64,000 nt of DNA from Aquabacterium sp. (GTDB lineage: Bacteria; Pseudomonadota; Gammaproteobacteria; Burkholderiales; Burkholderiaceae_C). Where the stretch lies: positions 95,830-159,829 of the forward strand of contig NZ_JAUSAR010000067.1 of the NCBI RefSeq assembly GCF_030652515.1, written 5' to 3'. Below, in pieces: positions 20,105 through 30,106 of the stretch. The first letter of the stretch is position 1; the number at the start of each line of letters is the position of its first letter. The notes below the pieces were generated by a model, which made no database searches, had not been told where the DNA came from, and was given only the letters and a program-made list of their open reading frames with translations. Made by a program: the position numbers and the translations under genes.

Positions 20105-23100
20105 TTAGTGCAGTTTGGCGTGAAGTTCCTGCAGTGAATACACCACCAGATCGTCCTGATGCTTGAGCGCCTCGACGGCAGCCTCGCAACCAGCCATGGT
20201 CGTGTAATACGTGATCCGGTTGGCCAAGGCGGCCGTGCGGATGCTGCGGGAATCGGCGATCGCCGTGCGCGTTTCGTCCACCGTGGTGAACACCAGCTGG
20301 ATCTCGCCGCCCTTGATCATGTCACTGATGTTGGGGCGACCATCCTTGACCTTGTTCACCGCCTTGACGGGGATGCCCGCCTCGGCGATGGCCGCGGCGG
20401 TGCCCTTGGTGGCCACCAGTGTGAAGCCCAGGGTGACCAGGTCGCGGGCTATGCTCACGGCACGGGCCTTGTCATTGTTCTTGACCGAGATGCACACAGT
20501 GCCCTTGGTGGGCAGGCGCGAACCAGCACCCAGCTGGCTCTTGAGCATGGCTTCACCGAAGGTGACACCCACGCCCATGACCTCGCCGGTGGAGCGCATT
20601 TCCGGGCCAAGCACCGGGTCGACGCCCGGGAACTTGTTGAACGGGAACACGGCTTCCTTGACGCTGAAATAAGGTGGGATGACTTCGCGCGGCGGCTTGC
20701 CGTCGGCGCTGGTCTGGTCCTTGAGCTTCTGGCCGGCCATGCAGCGCGCGGCGATCTTGGCCAGGGCCTGGCCGGTGGCCTTGGACACATAAGGCACGGT
20801 GCGCGAAGCGCGTGGGTTCACTTCCAGCACGTAGACGGTGGCCTTGTCCAGGCTGCCGGTCACGTCGCCCTGGATGGCGAACTGCACGTTCATCAGGCCG
20901 ACCACCTTGAGGGCTTTGGCCATCAAGGCCGTCTGGCGGCGCAACTCTTCTTGCAAAGGCTGGCTCAGCGTGTACGGGGGCAGCGAGCAGGCCGAATCGC
21001 CCGAGTGGACGCCCGCTTGCTCGATGTGCTCCATGATGCCGCCGATCATCACATCGGTGCCATCGCTGATGCAGTCCACATCGACCTCGACGGCGTCGTC
21101 CAGGAAGCGGTCCAGCAGCACGGGCGATTTGTCGGAGACGCGGACCGCTTCGCGCATGTAGCGTTCCAAATCCTTGTCGCCATGTACGATTTCCATGGCG
21201 CGGCCGCCGAGCACGTAGCTGGGGCGCACGACCAGGGGGTAGCCGATCTCTTGAGCCAGCGACAGGGCGGCTTCTTCGGTGCGGGCCGTGCGGTTGGGCG
21301 GTTGCTTCAGGTCCAGCGTGTGCAGCAGGGCCTGGAAGCGTTCGCGGTCTTCGGCGATGTCGATGCTGTCAGGCGTGGTGCCGATGATGGGCACGCCGTT
21401 GGCTTCCAAATCAAGCGCGAGCTTCAAAGGCGTCTGGCCGCCGTACTGCACGATCACGCCGACGGGCTTTTCCTTGTCGACGATTTCAAGCACGTCTTCC
21501 AGGGTCACTGGTTCGAAGTACAGGCGGTCGGAGGTGTCGTAGTCGGTGGACACCGTTTCGGGGTTGCAGTTGACCATGATGGTCTCGTAGCCGTCTTCGC
21601 GCATGGCGAGGGCGGCGTGGACGCAGCAGTAGTCGAACTCGATGCCCTGCCCGATGCGGTTCGGGCCACCGCCCAGTACCATGATCTTCTTCTTGGCGGT
21701 GGGCTCGGCTTCGCACTCGGCGCCTTCAACCTCGTAGGTCGAGTACATGTAAGCCGTTTGCGTTGAGAACTCGGCCGCACAGGTGTCTACACGCTTGTAG
21801 ACCGGGCGCACACCATGGGCCACGCGGGCGCGGCGCACGTCGTGCTGGTTGGTGCCCATCAGCTTGGCCAGTCGGCGGTCCGAGAAGCCCTTTTGCTTCA
21901 GGTAACGCACCTCGGCCTTGCTCAGGCTTTCCAGCTTGCGGGCCTTGACCTGCGCTTCGGTCTTGATGATGTCTTCGATCTGGGCGAGGAACCAAGGGTC
22001 GATGTTGGTCTCTTCAAAGACCTCGTCCAGGCTCATGCCCAAACGGAAGGCGTCGCCCAGGAAGCGGATGCGCTCGGGGCCGGGCTCGCCGATCTCTTGA
22101 ATGATTTCTTCGCGGTCGGTGCTGATCTCGGTCAGGCCATCGATGCCGGTTTCCAGACCGCGCAGGGCTTTCTGGAAGGATTCCTGGAAAGTGCGGCCCA
22201 TGGCCATCACTTCGCCCACCGACTTCATCTGTGTGGTCAAACGCGAGTCGGCTGCGGGGAATTTCTCGAAGGCGAAACGCGGGATCTTGGTGACCACGTA
22301 ATCGATCGAAGGCTCGAACGAAGCAGGCGTGGCACCGCCAGTGATGTCGTTCTTCAGTTCATCCAGCGTGTAGCCCACGGCCAGCTTGGCCGCGATCTTG
22401 GCGATCGGGAAGCCGGTGGCTTTGGAGGCCAAGGCCGACGAACGCGACACACGGGGGTTCATCTCGATCACGACCATGCGGCCGTTCTTCGGATTGATCG
22501 AGAACTGCACGTTGGAGCCGCCGGTCTCGACGCCGATTTCGCGCAGGATGGCGATGGAGGCGTTGCGCAGCAGTTGGTATTCGCGGTCGGTCAGGGTCTG
22601 GGCGGGGGCCACGGTGATCGAGTCACCGGTGTGCACGCCCATCGGGTCCAGGTTCTCGATCGAGCAAACGATGATGCAGTTGTCCGCCTTGTCGCGAACC
22701 ACTTCCATCTCGAACTCTTTCCAGCCGATCAGTGATTCTTCAATCAGCAATTCGTTGGTCGGCGACAGGTCCAGGCCGCGCTTGCAGATCTCTTCGAACT
22801 CTTCGGGGTTGTAGGCGATGCCACCACCCGTGCCACCCAGCGTGAAGCTGGGGCGGATGACGGTGGGGAAGCCCGGGCCGCCGGTCAGCGTGGCAATGTG
22901 CTTTTGCACTGCCCAGGCCTCTTCCAGCGTGTGCGCGATGCCCGACTTGGCCGAGTCCAGGCCGATGCTGGTCATCGCGTCCTTGAACTTCAGGCGGTCT
23001 TCGGCTTTCTCGATCGCCTTTTCGTTGGCGCCGATCATCTCGACCTTGTACTTCTCTAACACGCCGTGCTTGTGCAGATCCAGCGCGCAGTTCAGCGCGG

Positions 23101-23380
23101 TCTGGCCGCCCATCGTTGGCAGGATCGCGTCGGGGCGTTCCTTGGCGATGATGCGCTCGACCACCTGCCAGGTGATGGGCTCGATGTAGGTGACGTCGGC
23201 CGTGTTCGGGTCGGTCATGATGGTCGCAGGATTGCTGTTGACCAAGACGACTTTGTAGCCCTCTTCGCGCAAGGCCTTGCAAGCCTGGGCGCCGGAGTAA
23301 TCGAACTCGCAGGCCTGACCGATGATGATCGGGCCAGCGCCGATGATGAGGATGGTTTTGATGTCTGTGCGCTTAGGCAT
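20105..23380 (-). CDS. carB: Carbamoyl-phosphate synthase large subunit CarB
   Basis: This 1091-residue synthetase makes carbamoyl phosphate for arginine and pyrimidines from bicarbonate, ATP and ammonia supplied by CarA. Two homologous ATP-grasp halves are visible: the first starts [22 protein letters not shown] and the second [20 protein letters not shown] near residue 565. The C-terminal allosteric domain begins [16 protein letters not shown]. The ATG at 23380 gives the family start [10 protein letters not shown]. It is preceded by carA with an 87-base gap that holds a palindromic element. Confidence 0.98.
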   Translation of the reverse strand: MPKRTDIKTILIIGAGPIIIGQACEFDYSGAQACKALREEGYKVVLVNSNPATIMTDPNTADVTYIEPITWQVVERIIAKERPDAILPTMGGQTALNCALDLHKHGVLEKYKVEMIGANEKAIEKAEDRLKFKDAMTSIGLDSAKSGIAHTLEEAWAVQKHIATLTGGPGFPTVIRPSFTLGGTGGGIAYNPEEFEEICKRGLDLSPTNELLIEESLIGWKEFEMEVVRDKADNCIIVCSIENLDPMGVHTGDSITVAPAQTLTDREYQLLRNASIAILREIGVETGGSNVQFSINPKNGRMVVIEMNPRVSRSSALASKATGFPIAKIAAKLAVGYTLDELKNDITGGATPASFEPSIDYVVTKIPRFAFEKFPAADSRLTTQMKSVGEVMAMGRTFQESFQKALRGLETGIDGLTEISTDREEIIQEIGEPGPERIRFLGDAFRLGMSLDEVFEETNIDPWFLAQIEDIIKTEAQVKARKLESLSKAEVRYLKQKGFSDRRLAKLMGTNQHDVRRARVAHGVRPVYKRVDTCAAEFSTQTAYMYSTYEVEGAECEAEPTAKKKIMVLGGGPNRIGQGIEFDYCCVHAALAMREDGYETIMVNCNPETVSTDYDTSDRLYFEPVTLEDVLEIVDKEKPVGVIVQYGGQTPLKLALDLEANGVPIIGTTPDSIDIAEDRERFQALLHTLDLKQPPNRTARTEEAALSLAQEIGYPLVVRPSYVLGGRAMEIVHGDKDLERYMREAVRVSDKSPVLLDRFLDDAVEVDVDCISDGTDVMIGGIMEHIEQAGVHSGDSACSLPPYTLSQPLQEELRRQTALMAKALKVVGLMNVQFAIQGDVTGSLDKATVYVLEVNPRASRTVPYVSKATGQALAKIAARCMAGQKLKDQTSADGKPPREVIPPYFSVKEAVFPFNKFPGVDPVLGPEMRSTGEVMGVGVTFGEAMLKSQLGAGSRLPTKGTVCISVKNNDKARAVSIARDLVTLGFTLVATKGTAAAIAEAGIPVKAVNKVKDGRPNISDMIKGGEIQLVFTTVDETRTAIADSRSIRTAALANRITYYTTMAGCEAAVEALKHQDDLVVYSLQELHAKLH

Positions 23381-23383
23381 ATC

Positions 23384-23464
23384 GTGTCTCCTGCCGAGCC
23401 GTCTCAAAGGAGACACGCACCCCCTTGGGGGGCAGCGAAGCGGCAAAGCCGCAAGCTTGGGGGC
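23384..23464. repeat. Palindromic intergenic element between carA and carB
   Basis: The gap contains a perfect 8-pair inverted repeat GTGTCTCC/GGAGACAC (23384-23391, 23409-23416), then CCCCCTTGGGGGG (23420-23432), then GCGGC-AAA-GCCGC (23440-23452) and CTTGGGGGC (23456-23464). The C5TTG5 block beside a small GC hairpin resembles short intergenic repeats I associate with Comamonadaceae genomes. Only one copy was noticed in this window. Confidence 0.55.
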
Positions 23465-23467
23465 TAA

Positions 23468-24619
23468 TCATTTGTTCTCCATCAATGCCACAAAGCGTTC
23501 GAACAGGTAGCTGATGTCATGCGGTCCGGGCGAGGCTTCCGGGTGACCCTGGAAGCAGAAAGCGGGTTTGTCGGTGCGGGCCAGGCCTTGCAGCGTGCCG
23601 TCGAACAGCGAGATGTGCGTAGGGCGCAGGTTGGCGGGCAGCGTTTTCTCATCGACCGCGAAACCGTGGTTCTGGCTGGTGATGCTGACGCGGCCGGTGT
23701 CCAGATCCTTGACCGGGTGGTTGGCGCCGTGGTGGCCGAACTTCATCTTGAAGGTCTTGGCACCTGAGGCGAGCGCCATGATCTGGTGACCCAGGCAGAT
23801 CCCGAAGGTGGGGATGCCGGTTTCGATCAGTTCGCGGGCCGCCGCGATGGCGTAATCGCAAGGCTCCGGATCACCAGGGCCGTTGGACAAGAAGATGCCA
23901 TCGGGCTTGTACTTGAGCACCTCGGCGGCGGGTGTCTTGGCGGGCACCACGGTGACCTTGCAGCCCCGTTGCGCCAGCATGCGCAGGATGTTGCGTTTGA
24001 CGCCGAAGTCATAGGCCACCACGTGGAACTTGGGCGCGGTTTGCTGGCCGAAGCCTTCGCCCAACGCCCATTCGGTTTCGGTCCAGACCGAGGTTTCGGT
24101 GGCGGACACCACCTTGGCCAGATCCTGACCAGCCATGTTGGGCGCGGCCTTGGCCTTGGCGATGGCGTCAAGCTTCACTGCTTCGGTGATTTCCTGGCCA
24201 GCGGGCAGGCCAACGATGCAACCATTTTGCGCACCCTTGGTACGCAAAATGCGTGTCAGTTGGCGGGTGTCGATCCCGGCGATGGCCACGATGCCTTGGG
24301 CTTGCAAGTACTCGGACAGAGACTGCGTCTGGCGGAAATTGGAAACCCGGATGGGCAGGTCTTTGATGATCAGACCAGAGGCATGGACTTTCGACGCTTC
24401 GACATCCTCAGGATTGACGCCATAGTTGCCAATGTGCGGATACGTCAGGGTGACGATCTGTTGGCAATAGCTGGGGTCGGTGAGGATTTCTTGGTAGCCG
24501 GTGAGCGAGGTGTTGAACACCACTTCGCCGACTGTGTGACCGGCAGAGCCGATCGAAGTGCCAGAAAAGACCGTGCCGTCTGCGAGGGCCAGAAGAGCTT
24601 GGGGCAGTACGGGCAGCAC
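23468..24619 (-). CDS. carA: Carbamoyl-phosphate synthase small subunit CarA
   Basis: This 383-residue glutaminase subunit releases ammonia that channels into CarB. The N-terminal domain carries [20 protein letters not shown], and the class I amidotransferase domain has the nucleophile in [15 protein letters not shown] and the His-Glu pair in [11 protein letters not shown]. The start is a GTG at 24619 with GGAG nine bases upstream, giving [15 protein letters not shown]. The open frame continues upstream to 25081 but that part overlaps bfr on the other strand and has no CarA character. Confidence 0.97.
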   Translation of the reverse strand: MLPVLPQALLALADGTVFSGTSIGSAGHTVGEVVFNTSLTGYQEILTDPSYCQQIVTLTYPHIGNYGVNPEDVEASKVHASGLIIKDLPIRVSNFRQTQSLSEYLQAQGIVAIAGIDTRQLTRILRTKGAQNGCIVGLPAGQEITEAVKLDAIAKAKAAPNMAGQDLAKVVSATETSVWTETEWALGEGFGQQTAPKFHVVAYDFGVKRNILRMLAQRGCKVTVVPAKTPAAEVLKYKPDGIFLSNGPGDPEPCDYAIAAARELIETGIPTFGICLGHQIMALASGAKTFKMKFGHHGANHPVKDLDTGRVSITSQNHGFAVDEKTLPANLRPTHISLFDGTLQGLARTDKPAFCFQGHPEASPGPHDISYLFERFVALMENK

Positions 24620-24784
24620 GGGGTTATTCTCCGTTGTTGTGCGCGCCCAGCTCTGCTCTTGAAGAGCCGATTCCGGTGAGGGTGAAACGATGCAAGTTTC
24701 GCTAGGCGGAGGTGGTTTCGGGTAAACCTGTAGAGTATAACCCATCGTGCTGTCGCAAAGCATTTCACATCCCACGGAGGCCCC

Positions 24785-25252
24785 ATGAAAGGCGACATGA
24801 AAGTCATCGAACACCTGAACGCTCAACTCAAAAATGAGCTGACAGCCACCAACCAGTACTTCCTGCACTACCGCATGCTCAAGCACTGGGGTTTTGACAA
24901 GCTGGCCAAGAAAGAATACGAAGAATCGATCGGCGAAATGAAGCACGCCGACAAGCTGATGGAGCGCATCTTCACGCTGGATGGTCTGCCCAATCTGCAG
25001 GATCTGGGCAAGCTGCTGATCGGTGAAGACGTGCCCGAGCTGCTGAGTTGCGACCTGCAACTGGAAAGCGGCGCCCAGCAAACCATCAAGGACGGCATCG
25101 CCTACTGCGAAACCGTGCGCGACTACGTGTCACGCGATCTGCTGCAGGACATCCTGGACGACACGGAAGAGCACATCGACTTCCTGGAAACCCAGATCGA
25201 CCTGATCGCCAAGGTTGGGCTGCAAAACTACCTGCAGTCGCAGATCAGTTAA
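24785..25252 (+). CDS. bfr: Bacterioferritin (haem-type), ferroxidase ligand 127 replaced
   Basis: This is a 155-residue iron-storage subunit, 24 of which form the shell. The haem ligand Met52 (EM at 51-52) is present, as are ferroxidase residues E18, E51, H54, E94 and H130 in E. coli numbering without gaps. Position 127, a glutamate ligand in E. coli, is threonine here (DTEEH at 126-130). Adjacent glutamates at 128 and 129 might compensate. The ATG at 24785 follows GGAGG. It diverges from carA and precedes bfd, its release partner. Confidence 0.95.
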   Translation: MKGDMKVIEHLNAQLKNELTATNQYFLHYRMLKHWGFDKLAKKEYEESIGEMKHADKLMERIFTLDGLPNLQDLGKLLIGEDVPELLSCDLQLESGAQQTIKDGIAYCETVRDYVSRDLLQDILDDTEEHIDFLETQIDLIAKVGLQNYLQSQIS

Positions 25253-25258
25253 GCCCAG

Positions 25259-25298
25259 ACGGGCCGCCGCAACGCGCAACACCAAAGCAGCGGCCCGT
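25259..25298 (+). other. Inverted repeat after bfr
   Basis: ACGGGCCGC and GCGGCCCGT form a perfect 9-pair stem around a 22-base loop, starting 6 bases past the bfr stop. No T-run follows. It may mark the 3' end of the bfr transcript. Confidence 0.4.
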
Positions 25299-25339
25299 GA
25301 CAAATCCCCGGAAACCATGGGGACTCCACACTCAGGGGA

Positions 25340-25367
25340 TTGACCGCGAATCGTTCTTATTTAGAAT
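25340..25367 (+). promoter_or_regulatory. bfd promoter with Fur-like operator in the spacer
   Basis: TTGACC (25340-25345) and TAGAAT (25362-25367) are 16 bases apart. The spacer and -10 hold GCGAATCGTTCTTATTT (25346-25362), which resembles Fur boxes built from GATAAT-type hexamers in inverted array. A Fur-iron repressor bound here would block the promoter, so bfd would be made when iron is scarce and stored iron must be released. The bfd start is 29 bases downstream. Confidence 0.65.
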
Positions 25368-25395
25368 ATCGTCATCAACTCAGGTTCTTGACGCC

Positions 25396-25614
25396 ATGAT
25401 TGTCTGTGTTTGCAACCGCATCTCTGATCGCGACATCGTGCGCCATGCGCAGCAAGGGTGTTCGTCGTTCGACGACCTCCAGTTCGAACTGGGGGTGTCC
25501 ACCTGCTGTGGCAACTGCGAACAATGCGCACGCGCCGTCTTCCAGGGCGCCAAACGGGCCGCCACCGACTCGACCCATGCCGTGGTTTCTTTGGGTTCGC
25601 CAGCATTCGCCTGA
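25396..25614 (+). CDS. bfd: Bacterioferritin-associated ferredoxin Bfd
   Basis: This is a 72-residue [2Fe-2S] protein that passes electrons to the haem of bacterioferritin so that stored ferric iron can be released. Cysteines C4 and C6 (MIVCVCNR) and the pair in TCCGNCEQC give the BFD-type cluster ligands. The ATG at 25396 is set by the conserved N-terminus. It lies 143 bases after bfr and has its own promoter with a Fur-like site. A GC-rich inverted repeat follows the stop. Confidence 0.93.
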   Translation: MIVCVCNRISDRDIVRHAQQGCSSFDDLQFELGVSTCCGNCEQCARAVFQGAKRAATDSTHAVVSLGSPAFA

Positions 25615-25737
25615 AACAGCGCGCCCCAAACGCGCGGCATTTCGCACAATCACTCCGCGCCTTTTTCCCTTAACTTTGCCGCAGCCTGACCGATACCTCT
25701 GTAGGACCAGTCGGTTTGGCTTGCAGCAGAGGGAATC

Positions 25738-26271
25738 ATGGCTTCATCTTTCTTCGTTGACGACAAAGCAAGTCCACGCGCTTACGGCGTGAAGGTCCGG
25801 CCCACGCTGGTGCAATTGCAGCCCATCTCGGCTGCGCTGCCAGTTGACGACTCCAATTTTCCGACACCATCCTCATTGCGCAGGGCCCAGGTGTGCCCGC
25901 CCTCCTTGTTCAGCCGTTCAGGGCCACAGTGGCAGCGCTGGATCAAGGGCTTCTGGTCCTGGCTTTGGGATCTGGACGAATACCCCGATGCCGCGCCCGT
26001 GCTCACCGGATTGACCAAGGTCAAATCGGAGTTCATTGCCGCGATGTGGGATCTTCAATCGGTGCGCGCCAACCAGGTCCGCGACACCATTGAACACGCC
26101 CGCTCCCTGCGTGAGCTGTGGCACCTGCGTGCCGATGTGTTCCGGGCCATCTCGACCCACCGCGGTCAGACTGAAGCCACGGTGCGCATCGAGGCGCTCA
26201 ACAACCATTTCCCGGTGCGCATGTCGCGGCCAACCACCGAGATCCGGACGGGGCGCACGACAACTTGGTGA
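25738..26271 (+). CDS. Hypothetical protein with conserved C-terminal half
   Basis: This is a 177-residue soluble protein with no signal peptide and no family I recognise. The N-terminal 70 residues are of low complexity. A middle segment rich in tryptophan (QWQRWIKGFWSWLWDLDEYP, about 85-104) precedes a helical, charged stretch (about 110-160). The ATG at 25738 has AGAGGG upstream. Codon use looks like the neighbours. It stands alone between bfd and the dehydrogenase gene; no function can be proposed. Confidence 0.7.
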   Translation: MASSFFVDDKASPRAYGVKVRPTLVQLQPISAALPVDDSNFPTPSSLRRAQVCPPSLFSRSGPQWQRWIKGFWSWLWDLDEYPDAAPVLTGLTKVKSEFIAAMWDLQSVRANQVRDTIEHARSLRELWHLRADVFRAISTHRGQTEATVRIEALNNHFPVRMSRPTTEIRTGRTTTW

Positions 26272-26341
26272 TCAGTTGTCACAAAGGCCATTGAAGATGC
26301 TGTCCCCATAGCACAATGGAGGGCTGAAACCCAACAGCCCC

Positions 26342-27349
26342 ATGAACATCATCATCCTGGACGACTACCAAGACGCCGTCCGCAAGCTCAAATGCTCGTC
26401 CAAACTGGATGGGCTGTCCGCCAAGGTCTTCACCAACACCGTCAAAGGCAACGGGCAACTGGCCGTGCGCTTGCGCGATGCCGAAGCGCTGGTGCTGATC
26501 CGCGAACGCACCCACTTCCCCAAAGGCCTGCTTGAGAAGCTGCCCAAGCTGCGCCTGATCTGCCAGACCGGGCCGGTGGGCCCTCACATTGATGTCGAGG
26601 CCTGCACCCGGCTGGGCATCGCGGTGGCCGAAGGTGTGGGCTCGCCCGTGGCCCCGGCCGAGTTGACCTGGGCCCTGGTGATGGCTGCCATGCGGCGCCT
26701 GCCCCAGTACATCGGCAACCTCAAGCATGGCGCCTGGCAACAGTCCGGCTTGAAAGCCTCATCCATGCCCACCAACTTTGGCGTGGGCATGGTGCTCAAG
26801 GGCAAAACCCTGGGCATTTGGGGCTATGGGCGCATTGGCCAACTGTTGGCAGGCTTTGGCAAGGCCTTTGGCATGCACGTCACCGTGTGGGGCAGCGAAG
26901 AGTCCCGCGCCCGCGCCAAGGCCGATGGCTACATTCCCGCGCCCAGCCGCGATGCATTCTTCGAAGCGTGCGATGTGCTCAGCCTGCACTTGCGGTTGAA
27001 CGATGACACTCGGGGCATCATCAAGCTGGAAGACCTGAGCCGCATGAAGCCCACGGCTTTGCTGGTCAACACCTCGCGCGCCGAGCTGATCCACGAGAAC
27101 GCCTTGGTCACCTCGCTCAACCGGGGACGGCCCGGCATGGCCGCTGTCGATGTGTTCGAGAGCGAGCCCATCATGCAAGGCCACCCCCTGCTGCGCCTGG
27201 AAAACGCCGTGTGCACGCCGCACATCGGCTACGTGGAGCAGGACAACTACGAGCAGTACTTCAACGCTGCCTTCGAGAACCTGCTGAACTTCATCAAGGG
27301 CGAGCCGACCCACATCGTCAACCCGGAAGTCCTCCACCCGAGGTACTGA
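26342..27349 (+). CDS. D-isomer specific 2-hydroxyacid dehydrogenase family protein
   Basis: This is a 335-residue NAD(P)-dependent dehydrogenase. The dinucleotide site GYGRIG is at 161-166. The catalytic triad of the family appears as Arg in LVNTSRAELI, Glu in FESEP and His in CTPHIGY. The substrate (glycerate, phosphoglycerate, glyoxylate or other) cannot be decided; it is short for a SerA with an ACT domain and has none. The MFS transporter starts 13 bases after the stop, so the two are likely co-transcribed and may handle the same acid, which is inference. Confidence 0.88.
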   Translation: MNIIILDDYQDAVRKLKCSSKLDGLSAKVFTNTVKGNGQLAVRLRDAEALVLIRERTHFPKGLLEKLPKLRLICQTGPVGPHIDVEACTRLGIAVAEGVGSPVAPAELTWALVMAAMRRLPQYIGNLKHGAWQQSGLKASSMPTNFGVGMVLKGKTLGIWGYGRIGQLLAGFGKAFGMHVTVWGSEESRARAKADGYIPAPSRDAFFEACDVLSLHLRLNDDTRGIIKLEDLSRMKPTALLVNTSRAELIHENALVTSLNRGRPGMAAVDVFESEPIMQGHPLLRLENAVCTPHIGYVEQDNYEQYFNAAFENLLNFIKGEPTHIVNPEVLHPRY

Positions 27350-27362
27350 TTGAGCACCTTGC

Positions 27363-28589
27363 GTGGAAGCTGAGCGCGCACTGCCCCGCCAAGACATGGC
27401 CGCGGCCCGCTGGGCCTTGTTGTTGGGCAACTTTGTCATCGGCTGCGGCGTGATGGTGGTGGGCGGCACGCTCAACGACATCACGCATGCGCTGGACATC
27501 AGCGTGCAGCAGGGCGGGCACATGATTGCCATTGCCGCCTTGATGATGGGGCTGGGCGCGCCCATTCTGGCGGGCGTGGTGGGCAGTTGGGATCGGCGCC
27601 GCCTGCTCACGGCGGCCATGCTTTGGTATGGCCTGGGGCATGCGCTGTGTGCGCTGGCGCCCAACTATGCGTGGCTGTGGCCCCTGCGCGCCCTCACCGT
27701 CTTGTCGGCGGCGGTTTTCACGCCGCAGGCGGCCGCCGTGGTGGGCTACATGAGCACGCCCGCCCATCGTGGGCGCGCCATCACTTTCGTGTTCATGGGT
27801 TGGTCCATCGCCTCGGTGGCTGGCCTGCCGCTGGCCGCGTGGGTGGGAGACAGGATGGGCTGGCGGGTGGCCATGGGGGCGATCGCTGTGGGCTCGCTCA
27901 TCTCGGCCTGGGCCGTGCATCGCGCCGTGCCTGCGGGCATTCGCCCACCCGCTTTGTCGATGCGGTCCTGGCGCAAGGTGTTCTCATCCCCGTTGATGAT
28001 GGGGCTGGTGGCCGTCACGGCATTGCAGAGCACGGGCCAGTTCACGGTGCTGGCCTATGCCGCGCCCTATTACAAAATCGGTTTTGGCGCCAGCCCGGAG
28101 CAGATCAGTTTTTTGTTCGCCTGGTTCGGTGCCTTGGCTTTGGCAGGCAACCTGCTGCTGAACCGGTATGTGGATCGGGTGGGTGCTGCAAGGGCGGTCA
28201 CATCCACCCTGGGCCTGATGGCCCTGAGCTTGGCGATCTGGCCGCTGGCGCACGACGTGGTCACGCTGGCGCTGGTCTTGCTGCCCTGGGCCTTGAGTGG
28301 GTTTGCCGCCAACTCCGGGCAGCAGGCGCGGCTGGGTGGTTTGTCCCCTCGCCTCACACCTGCTTTGATGTCGCTCAACACTTCGGCCATCTACCTGGGG
28401 CATGCGCTGGGCGCTTCAGGTGGGGGCTTGGTCCTGTCACATTCCGGCTATGGCCAGCTGCACTGGCTGGGCTTGTTCTGGATGCTGCTGGCGTGGGCGG
28501 TGAGCTGGTGGGCTTGGCGCGCCCAGCAGGCTCAAGCGCGGCGGCGGGATGAGCTGCTGTCCATCAGCCCACCCGCCAGTGCGGGTTGA
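27363..28589 (+). CDS. MFS transporter
   Basis: This 408-residue inner-membrane protein has about twelve hydrophobic helices. The motif A-type loop GSWDRRRLL after helix 2 and the matching GDRMGWRVAM point to the drug/metabolite efflux branch of the major facilitator superfamily (AraJ/DHA1-like). The start is uncertain: GTG at 27363 without a clear ribosome site, or ATG at 27396. It is directly downstream of the hydroxyacid dehydrogenase and converges with rlmB 15 bases further on. The substrate is unknown. Confidence 0.87.
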   Translation: MEAERALPRQDMAAARWALLLGNFVIGCGVMVVGGTLNDITHALDISVQQGGHMIAIAALMMGLGAPILAGVVGSWDRRRLLTAAMLWYGLGHALCALAPNYAWLWPLRALTVLSAAVFTPQAAAVVGYMSTPAHRGRAITFVFMGWSIASVAGLPLAAWVGDRMGWRVAMGAIAVGSLISAWAVHRAVPAGIRPPALSMRSWRKVFSSPLMMGLVAVTALQSTGQFTVLAYAAPYYKIGFGASPEQISFLFAWFGALALAGNLLLNRYVDRVGAARAVTSTLGLMALSLAIWPLAHDVVTLALVLLPWALSGFAANSGQQARLGGLSPRLTPALMSLNTSAIYLGHALGASGGGLVLSHSGYGQLHWLGLFWMLLAWAVSWWAWRAQQAQARRRDELLSISPPASAG

Positions 28590-28604
28590 GCTGGCGGTCG
28601 GCTT

Positions 28605-29345
28605 TCAGCTGGTGAAGCCGCGCTGGCGACGTGCTTCGTAGAGGCACACACCGCTGGCGACGGAGACGTTGAGGCTTTCAACCCCCCCGAGCATCGGGAT
28701 GCTGACCAATTCATCGCAGTTCTTGCGGGTGAGCTGGCGCATGCCGCTGCCTTCCGCACCCAGCACCAAAGCGGTGGCCTGGGCCATGTTGGCGGCATAC
28801 AGGTCGCGCGGGGCATCGTCAGACGTGCCTACCACCCAGATGTCACGCTCTTTCAACTCACCCAGGGTGCGCGACAGGTTGGTCACCATGAAGTAAGGCA
28901 CCGTCTCGGCCGCGCCGCTGGCCACCTTGGCCACGGTGGCATTGACGCCCACGGCGTGGTCCTTGGGGGCAATGACGGCATGGGCACCGGCACCATCGGC
29001 CACGCGCAGGCAGGCACCCAGGTTGTGAGGATCGGTGATGCCGTCGAGCACCAGCAACAGGGGCGGCTCGGACAAGGCATCCAGCAGGTCATCCAGCGAG
29101 TTGGCTTGGGGAATGTGTTCCACCTTGGCGACCACACCTTGATGGCGGTGGGTGCCCGACATCTTTTGCAGGCGATCATCGTCGCTTTCAACCAGGTTCA
29201 GCCCGGCTTCTTCGGCCTTGGCAAGGAACTGTCGCATGCGCTGGTCGCGCCGGGTGGCGTCAACGTGCAGCTCGCGGATGGTTTTGGGCGCGACCTTCAG
29301 GCGCACGGACACGGCATGGAAGCCAAATAGCAGTTTCAGACTCAT
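28605..29345 (-). CDS. rlmB: 23S rRNA (guanosine 2'-O) methyltransferase RlmB
   Basis: This 246-residue SPOUT methyltransferase modifies G2251 in the ribosomal P loop. The substrate-binding N-domain (1-75) starts LFGFHAV. The knotted SpoU domain has the three motifs DPHNLGACLRVADGAGA, VLGAEGSGMRQLT and PMLGGVESLNVSVASG. I prefer the ATG at 29345 over the one at 29354, because the purine-rich GGGTAGG is then well placed. It follows the YbbA-like ATPase gene by 32 bases. Confidence 0.94.
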   Translation of the reverse strand: MSLKLLFGFHAVSVRLKVAPKTIRELHVDATRRDQRMRQFLAKAEEAGLNLVESDDDRLQKMSGTHRHQGVVAKVEHIPQANSLDDLLDALSEPPLLLVLDGITDPHNLGACLRVADGAGAHAVIAPKDHAVGVNATVAKVASGAAETVPYFMVTNLSRTLGELKERDIWVVGTSDDAPRDLYAANMAQATALVLGAEGSGMRQLTRKNCDELVSIPMLGGVESLNVSVASGVCLYEARRQRGFTS

Positions 29346-29377
29346 GGGCGGCATCCTACCCTGTGCGCCTGGCGGGG

Positions 29378-30082
29378 TCAGGCCTCGGGCACCAGGCGGC
29401 CCGCATCAATGCGCAAAATACGGGCACAACGGCTGGCGATCTGCGGATCGTGGGTGACCAGGATCAACGTGGTGCCAGCCTCGCGGTTCAGCTCGAACAT
29501 CAGGTCCATCACCGACTGGCCGGTGGCATGGTCCAGGCTACCGGTGGGCTCGTCGGCCATCAGCACCTTGGGTTGCACCACGAAGGCGCGCGCCAGGGCC
29601 ACACGTTGTTGCTCACCGCCGGACAAGGTCACGGGCTTGTGAGACAAACGTTTGCCCAGGCCCACACGCTCCAGCATGGCGGCCGCCTGGCTGCGCGCAT
29701 CGCGCACGCCTCGCAGTTCCAGCGGCAGCATGACGTTCTCGATGGCACTGAGGTGCGACAACAGCTGAAAACTCTGGAAGACAAAGCCCAGGTTGGCCGC
29801 GCGGTGGGCCGCCCGGTCGTCCTCGCTCAGCGCGAACAGATCACGCCCACACAACTGCACGCTGCCATGGGTGGGCACGTCCAGCCCGGCCAGCAAGGAC
29901 AGCAAGGTGCTTTTGCCCGAACCTGATGCCCCCACGATGGCCACGGTCTCCCCCGCCTGCAGGGTGAAGTCGATCTTGTGCAGAATGTCCAGGGTGCCCG
30001 ATGAGTCTTCCACCGATTTGCCCAGGCCTTGCACCTGCACGACCACGGACGACGGGGGTGATACAACGGGGTTTTGGCTCAT
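29378..30082 (-). CDS. ABC transporter ATP-binding protein, YbbA/LolD type
   Basis: This is a 234-residue cytoplasmic ATPase of the MacB/LolD/YbbA class. Walker A GASGSGKS, signature LSGGEQQRVALARA, Walker B VLMADEPTGSLD and the switch in LVTHDP are intact. It is divergent from tesA with 24 bases between starts, exactly the YbbA-TesA arrangement of E. coli. The large FtsX-type permease (YbbP) that follows ybbA in E. coli is absent; rlmB comes next. The partner must be elsewhere or absent, and the transported substrate is unknown. Confidence 0.9.
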   Translation of the reverse strand: MSQNPVVSPPSSVVVQVQGLGKSVEDSSGTLDILHKIDFTLQAGETVAIVGASGSGKSTLLSLLAGLDVPTHGSVQLCGRDLFALSEDDRAAHRAANLGFVFQSFQLLSHLSAIENVMLPLELRGVRDARSQAAAMLERVGLGKRLSHKPVTLSGGEQQRVALARAFVVQPKVLMADEPTGSLDHATGQSVMDLMFELNREAGTTLILVTHDPQIASRCARILRIDAGRLVPEA

Positions 30083-30106
30083 GTTGATGACGAACAGGAA
30101 ATGTTG

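Noticed and set aside
24713..24741. Paired promoters in the carA-bfr gap
   Set aside because: TATAAC on the plus strand and TATACT on the minus strand are seen, but neither has a convincing -35 at the proper distance.
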